From assembly GCA_003542955.1 (NCBI GenBank), contig DPJP01000465.1:36556-43967 (forward strand): 7,412 nt of DNA, written 5' to 3'. The stretch comes from Armatimonadota bacterium. Its GTDB lineage: Bacteria > Armatimonadota > Zipacnadia > Zipacnadales > UBA11051. Shown piece after piece: positions 1 to 5,766 of the stretch (the stretch's first letter is position 1; every line of letters begins with the position of its first letter). A program made the position numbers and the translations under genes. The notes under the pieces were generated by a model. It saw only the letters and a program-made list of their open reading frames with translations. It made no database searches and was not told the DNA's origin.

Positions 1-2
1 CG

Positions 3-491
3 TCGAGTTCCTCCGTCCACTTCCACCTCAAGGCTCTCGAGGATGCCGGCTACCTGGAGAGAGACGCCACCCTGACCAGGGCGATCCGCAAGACCGGGTC
101 GATTACGGAGCGCGGTGCGAGGTCCATACCGCTCGTCGGCCGCGTTGCCGCAGGTGAACCCATCCTCGCCACTCAGAACATCGAGGACTACATTCAGATG
201 CCCGGCAACCTGCTCCCCGCCGGCGAGGCCTTCATGCTCCAGGTCAAGGGCGACAGCATGGAGCAGGCCGGCATACTCGACGGCGACTACGTCATAGTCG
301 AGTGCAGAGAGAACGCCGACAACGGCGACATCGTCGTCGCATTGCTGGATGATGAGGCCACGGTCAAGCGGTTCTACAAGGGCCCGGACCACATCGAACT
401 GCGGCCGGCGAACGACCGCTACGAGCCCATCATAGTCAACAACGTTCAGATTGTCGGCCGCGTGCGCGGAGTCGTCAGACACTACCGTTAG
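3..491 (+). CDS. lexA: LexA repressor, 3' portion (5' end outside window)
   Basis: This is the SOS transcriptional repressor. It binds operators of DNA-damage genes as a dimer and cleaves itself when stimulated by RecA filaments. The window opens inside the winged helix-turn-helix domain (SSSVHFHLKALEDAGYLERD, which resembles the end of LexA DNA-binding domains), so roughly the first 40-50 residues are missing. The cleavage site is the Ala-Gly pair in VGRVAAGEP (codons 150-155). The catalytic serine is in VKGDSM (codon 255-257) and the general-base lysine is in EATVKRF (codon 366-368). The S24 peptidase/dimerisation domain runs to the TAG stop and looks complete, so the protein should be cleavable. 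The last 17 bases overlap the 3' end of the convergent phosphatase gene. The promoter and any self-operator lie outside the window. Identification is from clear family motifs. Confidence 0.96.
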   Translation, partial: SSSSVHFHLKALEDAGYLERDATLTRAIRKTGSITERGARSIPLVGRVAAGEPILATQNIEDYIQMPGNLLPAGEAFMLQVKGDSMEQAGILDGDYVIVECRENADNGDIVVALLDDEATVKRFYKGPDHIELRPANDRYEPIIVNNVQIVGRVRGVVRHYR

Positions 492-1788
492 GGCCGGTCC
501 CGTCCCGGTCGTCACGCGTGAGCAGCACCAGTGTTGCGTCGTCTGCGTGTTCGTCGGCGGCGAATGCGCGGCGCGCGGCTACAACTGCGTCTGCCCAGCG
601 GGTGACGTCTCCGGACTCCCCGCGCGCAGTGCGCAGCACCGCCTCGATGCCCTCGGTCCGCAGTTGCTCGCCGTGAGCGTTGCGGGCCTCACAGAACCCG
701 TCAGTGAAAAGGACAAGCAGGTCTCCCGGCTGGATGACGCGCTCGACCGCTGTGTACTCGGGCTGCTCGACTGCCCCGATCAGTATCCCCCCCGTGCTCA
801 GTTCCTCGGCAGGCGTGTTCCCAGGATGCAGCAGCAAGGGAGGAACATGGCCGCAGTTGACGAACTCGATTGTGGCGGTGGCCGGGTCGAGTGCGGCGAA
901 GAAGCACGCCGCGTAGGAGTCCGGTTGCAGCGTCTGATAGATGCCCCGGTTCACGCGAGTGGCCAGTTCCGCCGGCGGCAGGCCGTCGGCCAGGGCTGCG
1001 TCCAGGTGTGAGTTGAGCGCCGAGAGGTGCACGAGCCCGTAGACGCTCTTCCCGGCCATATCGACGAGCACGAGCAGCAGCCGACCGTCCGGGAGCATCT
1101 GGATGCGGTACAGGTCGCCGCCGACGTGGCGCGCCGGCTCAAAGCGCAACTCGATGTGGTAGCCGGGCAGCTGTGGGATGCGCGTCGGCAACATGGCCCC
1201 CTGCAGGCTCCTGGCGAGGCGAAGCTCATGGTCGACCTCGAGGTTCAGGGCGCGTTCAACGTCGCGGGCACGGACCAGGTAGCTCGTGATGATCGCCACC
1301 AGCAGCAGGAGCGGCACCCGGGTGATCATGAGTTGTGCGGCGAGCAGGAGCGGATCGGGCGCGAGCGTCAGGTACTCGACGACGTAGCTCAACACGATCG
1401 CTACGACGGCCGCGCTGATTGCACCTTTGCGCCCGTACCAGAGCGCGCCCGCTATGACAACCAGGTAGTATATCTCGAACAGGTTGCGTCGGTGGGCCGA
1501 GAAAGTCAGCGTGATCCCGAGCACGAGCAGCGTGTCGACGACCAGCGCAACCGGACGATGCGGATGCAGCGGCAGGCCCCTGAAGAAGAGCCACGCCTGC
1601 GCGAAGAGGAAGAGGATCGCGATCACCAGCACCTGCTGCATGTAGGGCGGTGCGCTGAGCAGGCCCCGGGTCTCCGGAGGGAAGACGAGAATAGCGATGA
1701 TGGCTGATGCACGTATCAGTGCCACCAGGATGTCCGTGTCGTCCGCGCGCGGATAGGCGGCATTGGAGCGCGACAGGTCAGACGCCAA
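475..1788 (-). CDS. Membrane-bound SpoIIE/RsbU-type PP2C serine phosphatase
   Basis: The protein has about 437 residues. Six hydrophobic segments lie at roughly residues 20-36, 51-69, 78-97, 103-119, 122-141 and 146-172. A charged signalling helix follows at about 173-201 (DVERALNLEVDHELRLARSL, then the QGAMLP turn typical of these phosphatases). The rest is a PP2C-like SpoIIE domain. Its metal-binding aspartates are visible in HVGGD (D225), LVDMAGK (D243), LFTDG (D363) and ADDATL (D416/D417), and the FVNCGH motif is present. Such enzymes usually dephosphorylate a phosphoserine on an anti-anti-sigma (STAS) protein in the cytoplasm. Here a membrane sensor presumably controls the domain. I chose the TTG start because a perfect AAGGAGGTG lies 8 nt upstream. 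The frame is open to an ATG at 2013, but that extension is Arg/Ser-rich, lacks family similarity and would overlap pcm antisense. No kinase, anti-sigma or classical STAS substrate gene is adjacent, so the target is unknown. Confidence 0.88.
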   Translation of the reverse strand: MASDLSRSNAAYPRADDTDILVALIRASAIIAILVFPPETRGLLSAPPYMQQVLVIAILFLFAQAWLFFRGLPLHPHRPVALVVDTLLVLGITLTFSAHRRNLFEIYYLVVIAGALWYGRKGAISAAVVAIVLSYVVEYLTLAPDPLLLAAQLMITRVPLLLLVAIITSYLVRARDVERALNLEVDHELRLARSLQGAMLPTRIPQLPGYHIELRFEPARHVGGDLYRIQMLPDGRLLLVLVDMAGKSVYGLVHLSALNSHLDAALADGLPPAELATRVNRGIYQTLQPDSYAACFFAALDPATATIEFVNCGHVPPLLLHPGNTPAEELSTGGILIGAVEQPEYTAVERVIQPGDLLVLFTDGFCEARNAHGEQLRTEGIEAVLRTARGESGDVTRWADAVVAARRAFAADEHADDATLVLLTRDDRDGTGPNGSV

Positions 1789-1894
1789 GCGATTCACCTC
1801 CTTCCACAGGCTGCCGTAACGGGCTCCGCGCCCATGTTCGTCGCCCGCCCGGCGAAGTCCTGCAGTGCCCACATCAGGGGAGCGCACGGAGCGT
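1789..1894. promoter_or_regulatory. Divergent intergenic region, phosphatase gene / pcm
   Basis: The two flanking genes point away from each other, so their start signals should lie in or near these 106 bases. I found no convincing -35/-10 pair in either direction and no clear operator palindrome. Only the minus-strand ribosome binding site is distinct. The regulatory role is inferred from gene orientation alone. Confidence 0.35.
1795..1803 (-). promoter_or_regulatory. Strong ribosome binding site of the phosphatase gene
   Basis: Read on the minus strand this is AAGGAGGTG, a near-perfect complement to the 3' end of 16S rRNA. Its AGGAGG core ends 8 nt before the TTG at 1788. The same 8-nt spacing is seen for the PHP-like, hydrolase and flavodoxin genes. 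The GTG inside the motif is in frame but is part of the SD, so TTG is the likelier start. Confidence 0.8.
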
Positions 1895-2569
1895 ATGGAG
1901 CGAGAATCGCCGCCGGAGAAGCACCACGCAGCCCCGGATCCCGAGCGCCGCGAGATGGTCGAACGGCAGCTGATCCGTCGCGGCATCAGGGATGTCGCCG
2001 TGCTCAAGGCCATGGCAGCCGTCCCGCGCGAGGAGTTCTTCCCCCCACAGAGCCGGGCGGACGCCTACAGCGACGGCGCCTTCCCGATTGGGAGCGGGCA
2101 GACGATCTCTCAGCCATACATGGTAGCACGAATGGTCGAGTTGCTGGAAGTCCGTCCCGAGCACCGAGTGCTCGAGGTCGGGGCGGGTTCGGGCTACCAG
2201 GCCGCGGTGCTTGCGGAGCTTGCCCGCGAAGTCTATGCTGTGGAGCTGATCGAGGAGTTGGGGCTGCGCGCGCAACGGACACTCGCGCGCCTGGGCTACA
2301 GCAACGTCGAGGTGGTCATTGGCGACGGCAGTCTCGGCCATGAAGCGGCGGCCCCGTACGACGGGATCATCGTCGCCGCCGCCGCGCCGGAGATCGCGCC
2401 GGCATGGAAAGAGCAGCTCGCCGACGGCGGCCGCATCGTTGCCCCCATCGGCGATATGCGCATGCAGACTTGCACCGTCGCGCAGAAGCAGGGCGAGGAA
2501 CTTGTGGTGACCGCCGACATCGGCTGCGTGTTCGTGCCGCTCCGCGGCCGCTACGGTCAGCCCGAGTAG
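1895..2569 (+). CDS. pcm: Protein-L-isoaspartate O-methyltransferase
   Basis: The enzyme (EC 2.1.1.77) uses S-adenosylmethionine to methylate L-isoaspartyl residues in aged proteins, the first step of their repair in the cytoplasm. From the ATG it has 224 residues, close to the bacterial norm. The family opening is present (ERREMVERQLIRRGIRD, VLKAMAAVPREEFFP). So are the substrate-binding stretch GSGQTISQPYM (residues 66-76), the SAM-binding motif VLEVGAGSGYQ (92-102), the acidic loop REVYAVELIEEL, the later GDGSLG and YDGIIVAAAAPEIAPAWKEQL motifs, and the terminal VFVPLRG (212-218). The ATG at 1895 is preferred because GGAG and GGGGAG lie just upstream. A GTG ten codons earlier has no SD. 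It is divergent from the phosphatase gene and 75 nt ahead of the PHP-like gene, probably in one unit. No key motif is missing. Confidence 0.95.
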   Translation: MERESPPEKHHAAPDPERREMVERQLIRRGIRDVAVLKAMAAVPREEFFPPQSRADAYSDGAFPIGSGQTISQPYMVARMVELLEVRPEHRVLEVGAGSGYQAAVLAELAREVYAVELIEELGLRAQRTLARLGYSNVEVVIGDGSLGHEAAAPYDGIIVAAAAPEIAPAWKEQLADGGRIVAPIGDMRMQTCTVAQKQGEELVVTADIGCVFVPLRGRYGQPE

Positions 2570-2644
2570 AGGTTATCGCGTCCACGGGGAGAATACAGCC
2601 GCGACGCATCTTCGGTGAGTGAATCCGGGCCAGGAGAGGGTTCG

Positions 2645-3412
2645 ATGACGCCTTTCCCATACGATGCCAGGGTGCACACGTCCGCCGCCGGCGGGCGCGA
2701 CGGGCTGATGGAGACCGTCAGAGCAGCCTCCGCAGTCGGGCTTGATGTCGTCGTCATCGCGGCCTCGGCGGAGATCGAGGGCGATGAACTACGTGACCGG
2801 CTCAGGACCATAGCCGCGGCCGACGGTGGCCCTGCGCTCACCGTGGCGCCGGGGGCGCTCGCCGGCATCACCGACCAGACGGGCTCGCTCGACTTGCCTG
2901 AGGACGCCGTCGGCATCGCCCCGATCACATACGCAACGCTGACCGGCCGCACTCGTGGCATTGCCGTTGACCCGCCGGCCAAGAAGGACCGCTACATCAG
3001 CAACCTGCTGCAGGCCATGCTCGGGGCCGTCGCCAACCCGGCGGTGACCGCGCTCGCGCGGCCTTTCAACATCGGCCAGTTTCCCGCTCCGCTCAGTCCG
3101 GCACAACTCCCCCGCGGAGGCCTGGCTGAGATCGCCGAAGCCATGGCCGAGCGCGACGTCGCCTTCGAGGTCTGTAGCCGCATGCAGTGGTGGTTCCCCG
3201 AGTTGAGCGTCGCGGCATTCACGGCCGAGTATGCCGAGTTGCTGGCGGTCTTCGCCGCGCACAGGGTCAAGTTCGTCGTCAGCAGCGGGGCACAATGCTC
3301 CGATGGTGTCGGGAACCTGGCATACGCGAGCAGGCTGCTCGAGGAAGCCGGCATCGGTCGCTCGCAGGTGGTCGACGTGCCCCGACTGCTGAAGCGGACG
3401 GCGGCATCCTGA
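2645..3412 (+). CDS. PHP-fold protein with degenerate metal site (probable pseudoenzyme)
   Basis: This is a 255-residue protein. The start is ATG 2645 because AGGAGAGG lies just upstream; an upstream in-frame GTG at 2615 has no SD. Its outline matches PHP-superfamily phosphoesterases: an opening strand with DARVHTS (residues 7-13), then GRDGLMETVRAASAVGLDVVVIAAS (18-41 region), a mid-protein ALARPF (about 136-141), AERDVAFEV (about 169-176) and a final VVSSGAQCSDGVGNL followed by ASRLLEEAGI. In active PHP enzymes these places carry HxH, DH, E, HP and SDAH, which bind two or three metals. Here they read RVH, AS, A, RP and SGAQ, so only one histidine (H11) of the usual set remains. The frame is intact and gene-like, which argues against recent decay. 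It is inferred to be a binding or structural protein, not a phosphatase. The PHP assignment rests on my reading of motif spacing and should be tested by profile search. Confidence 0.68.
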   Translation: MTPFPYDARVHTSAAGGRDGLMETVRAASAVGLDVVVIAASAEIEGDELRDRLRTIAAADGGPALTVAPGALAGITDQTGSLDLPEDAVGIAPITYATLTGRTRGIAVDPPAKKDRYISNLLQAMLGAVANPAVTALARPFNIGQFPAPLSPAQLPRGGLAEIAEAMAERDVAFEVCSRMQWWFPELSVAAFTAEYAELLAVFAAHRVKFVVSSGAQCSDGVGNLAYASRLLEEAGIGRSQVVDVPRLLKRTAAS

Positions 3413-3503
3413 CCATGGTCTCCGGGCTGTTCGTGTTCTCTCCACGCCGGGCGTGCCCGCCCGCAACTGGTCTGCGCACCGTGCTCGAGGGGAGGCGGGG
3501 CCA

Positions 3504-4367
3504 ATGATCTCGGACGTTGTGGAGATCAACGGCACTCGCATCCACTACGAGGACGGTGGGAACGGTCACACCGTTCTCGCACTACACGGGTTCGGCTCGT
3601 CCTGTCAGTCATGGCGCCCGCTCCGCGACTGCCTGCCCGGCCTCCGCATTGTGGCGCCGGACCTCAAGGGAGCGGGCTGGTCTGACAAGCCAACCGACGG
3701 CGCCTATGGTGTACTCGAGCAGGCACGGCTGATGGTCGGTGTCGTGGACGCGCTGGGCCTCGAGGCTCCTATTGTGATCGGGCACAGCTTCGGGGGCGCG
3801 GTGGGCCTCGAGGTCGCTGCCCGCCTTCAGGAGCATGCCGGCAGTGCTCCGACGGGACTCGTGCTGATCAACAGCATCGCCTTCGAGCAGTACATCCCGC
3901 CCTACATGACGCTGCTTCGCACCCGCCGTGTCGGCGAGGTGTTCTGCGGGCTGCTGAAGTGGGTCTTCGCGCGGCGCCGTGGGGGACGAGTGCCAACTGC
4001 TCCGGGGTTCCCGATGCATTCGGAGGCGCTGCCCGCAGTCCCGCACTGCCTGCTGCTGCCGGGAGGCGCCGAGGCATTCCTCGCCACCGCCAGGCAGATG
4101 CTCGAGTATCCCGTCGGGGAGCGACGGTGCCCGTCACTGACCATGCCGACGTTGGTGCTGCGGGGAACTCGCGACCCGGTGGTGCCGGGCCACGTTGCGC
4201 GCACGCTTCTCGAGCGCACACCGGATGCGCGGCTTGTCTGCCTCCGTGGCTGCGGTCATCTACCGCACGAGCACCAACCCGGCATGACGGCGGCGGCGAT
4301 CCGCGAGTTCCTGAGTGATGTCGGCATCGAAGCGGTCATGGCGTTGAGGTCGGATGTCTCCGGGTGA
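3504..4367 (+). CDS. Alpha/beta hydrolase
   Basis: This is a 287-residue alpha/beta-hydrolase-fold enzyme. The oxyanion motif is LHGFGSS (residues 27-33), followed by the VAPDLKGAGWSDKP strand-loop. The nucleophile elbow is GHSFGG with Ser95, the acid is Asp224 in LRGTRDPVVP and the base is His252 in CGHLPHEH, so the catalytic triad is complete. A basic and hydrophobic cap region lies at about 125-190 (YMTLLRTRRVGEVFCGLLKWVFARRRGG). The substrate cannot be read from sequence; this group includes esterases, epoxide hydrolases and C-C bond hydrolases. No signal peptide is visible, so it is likely cytoplasmic. ATG 3504 is chosen because AGGGGAGG lies 8 nt upstream; the frame is open from a GTG at 3453 without an SD. 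It lies 91 nt after the PHP-like gene on the same strand, so cotranscription is possible. It converges on the flavodoxin gene 21 nt away. Confidence 0.9.
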   Translation: MISDVVEINGTRIHYEDGGNGHTVLALHGFGSSCQSWRPLRDCLPGLRIVAPDLKGAGWSDKPTDGAYGVLEQARLMVGVVDALGLEAPIVIGHSFGGAVGLEVAARLQEHAGSAPTGLVLINSIAFEQYIPPYMTLLRTRRVGEVFCGLLKWVFARRRGGRVPTAPGFPMHSEALPAVPHCLLLPGGAEAFLATARQMLEYPVGERRCPSLTMPTLVLRGTRDPVVPGHVARTLLERTPDARLVCLRGCGHLPHEHQPGMTAAAIREFLSDVGIEAVMALRSDVSG

Positions 4368-4395
4368 TGAGCCGCCGCGCCGGCGTCACTACCCG
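4361..4395. terminator. Possible bidirectional hairpin between convergent genes
   Basis: Outer arms CGGGT (4361-4365) and ACCCG (4391-4395) enclose an imperfect TGA/TCA pairing and an inner stem GCCG/CGGC (4371-4374 with 4381-4384) around a CCGCGC loop. The hairpin spans the stop codons of both the hydrolase and the flavodoxin genes. Neither side has a good T tract, so intrinsic termination would be weak. The position between two convergent 3' ends is the main support. Confidence 0.4.
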
Positions 4396-4868
4396 AATAG
4401 CTTCATCGTCAACTCCGCCACGTCGTAGCCATACCTGCGGCACTCCTCGGCTTCATCGTCATCCGGCGCGCCAACCGCCACCGGCCCGTAGTGGGCCCCC
4501 GCACTCACGCCCTTCACGATCATCCCGTGAACCATCAGCGCTTTCAGGATGTCGAGGACGGTGGTCTCATTGCCTCCGTGCGCGCCGCCTGAAGAGGTGA
4601 AGGCTCCGCCAACCTTGCCGTCGAGCTTCGTGAAATGGACGACCGAGTCGTCGATGAGCTTCTTGATCTCAGCGGCCATGGTCCCGAAGTAGACGGGCGA
4701 GCCGATGATGATCGCGTCGAATCCCAGAAGGTCGTCGGGTGCGACCATATCGACGCTGCGCACCTCAACACCGATCCCGTCGACTCCCCGCGCACCCTCC
4801 GCGACGAGTTCGGCCATCGTCTCCGTATTGCCGGAGCGCGTGTAGTAGGTGATGAGCATCCCGGGCAT
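4389..4868 (-). CDS. Flavodoxin-like FMN protein / NAD(P)H:quinone reductase family
   Basis: This is a 159-residue single-domain flavodoxin fold. The FMN phosphate loop is YYTRSGNTE (residues 8-16), the second flavin loop is IIIGSPVYFGTM (53-64) and the third is FTSSGGAHGGNETT (90-103). The last two are typical of WrbA-like NAD(P)H:quinone oxidoreductases and related short flavodoxins. Such proteins carry electrons or reduce quinones by two electrons, limiting oxidative stress. A specific partner cannot be read here. The start at ATG 4868 is set by GAGGAG (4877-4882 read in reverse) 8 nt upstream; an earlier in-frame GTG at 4877 touches the SD and is rejected. The length is shorter than WrbA itself (about 200 residues), so I do not use that name. 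It is transcribed alone: a terminator lies upstream after the STAS-like gene, and the hydrolase gene converges from the other side. Confidence 0.88.
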   Translation of the reverse strand: MPGMLITYYTRSGNTETMAELVAEGARGVDGIGVEVRSVDMVAPDDLLGFDAIIIGSPVYFGTMAAEIKKLIDDSVVHFTKLDGKVGGAFTSSGGAHGGNETTVLDILKALMVHGMIVKGVSAGAHYGPVAVGAPDDDEAEECRRYGYDVAELTMKLFG

Positions 4869-4975
4869 GGAAGTCACTCCTCAAAGACACCTGCGTTGAG
4901 CACATGAGACTCGGTTCGCGACGCGCTGCGTGTCGCCCTGCACGCGGGGGACTCTGGATGCGCGACCAGGAAGAG

Positions 4976-5018
4976 AAAAGGCGGCCCCGCGTGGCGTGGC
5001 AAAGCCTGCAACGCGGGG
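4976..5018 (-). terminator. Rho-independent terminator after the STAS-like gene
   Basis: The arms CCCCGCGT (4985-4992) and ACGCGGGG (5011-5018) pair perfectly over 8 bp, with a possible inner GGC/GCC pairing. Read on the minus strand the hairpin is followed by CCGC and then a TTTT run with further T/C (4979 downward). This fits termination of the minus-strand gene ending at 5056 and insulates the flavodoxin gene downstream. Confidence 0.7.
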
Positions 5019-5034
5019 TTAATCCTGACGGGAG

Positions 5035-5050
5035 CCTCGGTGCGCCGAGG
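5035..5050 (-). repeat. Perfect hairpin just after the STAS-like stop codon
   Basis: CCTCGG (5035-5040) and CCGAGG (5045-5050) form a 6-bp stem with a four-base loop, 5 nt past the stop codon of the minus-strand gene. It has no T tract of its own. It may work with the stronger hairpin 16 nt further on, either as a tandem terminator or as a 3'-end stabiliser of the mRNA. Confidence 0.5.
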
Positions 5051-5055
5051 GGCGG

Positions 5056-5457
5056 CTACGCGGCCTTCGCGTCCGGGTCAACGCCATCCTGGATCCAGGC
5101 CATAGCTATTGCGACCCAGTTCGGGTTGGCCGATGCGTCAATATACCGTTCCCACTCGTAAATCCCGGCGTCCTTCGCGACAGCCTTCATCTGGGCCGTC
5201 GTCAGAGCGCTGGCCAGGCCGACCGCCGACCGCGACATGCCCGATGCCTTGTAGAGGGCCTGGCCCTCCTGCAGCACTTTCTTGGTGTCCTCCGGCAATG
5301 CCTTCAACTCGGTCTCGTCAACCAGCACACCAAACCCCTTCGGTGCACTCGCGAGCGCGACCTTGCTCTCCTCCAGCCACTCCCGCATCTCATCCGGCTG
5401 CATGAAGCCGGCGAACTTGATCTTGATACCGAATGGTGCCTTCTCGAGCTTATACAT
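5056..5457 (-). CDS. Small SpoIIAA-like / STAS-like domain protein, function unknown
   Basis: This is a 133-residue soluble protein. It starts with a short beta region (MYKLEKAPFGIKIKFAGFMQPDEMREWLEE), then FGVLVDETELKALPEDTKKVLQEG, a second beta-alpha unit RSAVGLASALTTAQMKAVAKDAG, and ends IYEWERYIDAS, then PNW and a short tail containing GVDPDA. The alternating strand-helix order and the VLVD strand resemble the SpoIIAA-like/STAS-like fold group. The phosphorylatable serine motif of true anti-anti-sigma factors (D-S after the second strand) is absent, so it is unlikely to be a classical sigma-switch protein. AGAGAGG lies 5 nt before the ATG. No signal peptide or membrane segment is visible. 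It has its own terminator downstream and a 309-nt leader region upstream, so it is probably an independent transcript. The fold call is inferred; reality as a gene is well supported by codon use, SD and terminator. Confidence 0.75.
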   Translation of the reverse strand: MYKLEKAPFGIKIKFAGFMQPDEMREWLEESKVALASAPKGFGVLVDETELKALPEDTKKVLQEGQALYKASGMSRSAVGLASALTTAQMKAVAKDAGIYEWERYIDASANPNWVAIAMAWIQDGVDPDAKAA

Positions 5458-5543
5458 AGCTGCCTCTCTGTAGGGGGGGGATTGTGTGTTACGTGATATG
5501 CGAGTCGCGTCTGCCAGCAGTTCCTTGGGCCACCCACCCGTGG

Positions 5544-5564
5544 ACTTGAGTCAAATCACTTGAG
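5544..5564. repeat. Spaced direct repeat ACTTGAG-N7-ACTTGAG
   Basis: ACTTGAG occurs at 5544-5550 and again at 5558-5564, and a shorter ACTTGA at 5583-5588. The first copy also reads into the palindrome TTGAGTCAA. It lies about 90-100 nt upstream of the STAS-like start codon, where an activator or repressor site would be expected. The regulatory role is inferred; chance is possible for 7-bp repeats. Confidence 0.4.
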
Positions 5565-5598
5565 GGATAGAGAGAAGGTGAAACTTGAAGTAGGCGCA

Positions 5599-5614
5599 CG
5601 GGCATACGCGCCCG
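5599..5614. repeat. Small GC-rich hairpin CGGGC/GCCCG
   Basis: The arms CGGGC (5599-5603) and GCCCG (5610-5614) close a six-base loop. Read on the minus strand it is followed within about 15 nt by a T/C-rich stretch, so it could act as a weak terminator of comM read-through. The stem is only 5 bp. Confidence 0.3.
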
Positions 5615-5659
5615 AATAGGGGAATGTCTAGCCTGCACTCAGCTCAACACTAACTCCAA

Positions 5660-5672
5660 GGTGCTTAGCACC
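5660..5672. repeat. Interrupted palindrome GGTGC-TTA-GCACC
   Basis: This is a perfect 5-bp inverted repeat around a three-base centre, about 95 nt past the comM stop codon. Its core GCTTAGC reappears in inverted form as GCTAAGC inside the palindrome GGCTAAGCC (5714-5722). It could be a protein-binding site or RNA structure; no T tract supports termination. Confidence 0.35.
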
Positions 5673-5766
5673 CAGACGTGCCTGAGCCGTATCTGCCGCA
5701 GGGACTCGGGGATGGCTAAGCCCGCGGCCCAACACCCACCCCGCCAAATGCTTGTGGCGCTCCGGA

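Larger units (their letters stand above)
5458..5766. promoter_or_regulatory. 309-nt intergenic region, comM 3' side to STAS-like gene 5' side
   Basis: No gene is supported here: open frames across it are short, lack an SD and have no recognisable product. Both neighbours read on the minus strand, so the region should hold the end of the comM transcript and the promoter and leader of the STAS-like gene. It contains an eight-G run (5473-5480), a spaced direct repeat (5544-5564), hairpins at 5599-5614 and 5660-5672 and an inverted partner at 5714-5722. A TTGACT on the minus strand overlaps the repeat and resembles a -35 box, but no fitting -10 box follows at 17 nt. Confidence 0.45.

Noticed and set aside
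1027..1707. Long plus-strand open frame (226 codons) inside the phosphatase gene
   Set aside because: It is antisense to a gene with clear domain motifs, is rich in Arg/Glu/His/Gln as expected of GC-rich shadows, and has no SD or family resemblance.
3446..3460. CGGG-CGTG-CCCG hairpin between the PHP-like and hydrolase genes as a terminator
   Set aside because: The stem is only 4 bp, no T tract follows, and such motifs are frequent by chance at this GC content.
2789..3541. Minus-strand 250-codon frame opposite the PHP-like gene
   Set aside because: The plus strand has the SD, the fold pattern and the gene spacing; the minus frame has none of these.
5056..5457. STAS-like protein as substrate of the membrane PP2C phosphatase in the same window
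   Set aside because: The serine motif of phosphorylated anti-anti-sigma factors is absent, and the genes are over 3 kb apart in different units.
5600..5766. tRNA or other known RNA gene in the intergenic gap
   Set aside because: There is no T-loop GGTTCGANTCC-like box, acceptor stem or other recognisable RNA signature on either strand.
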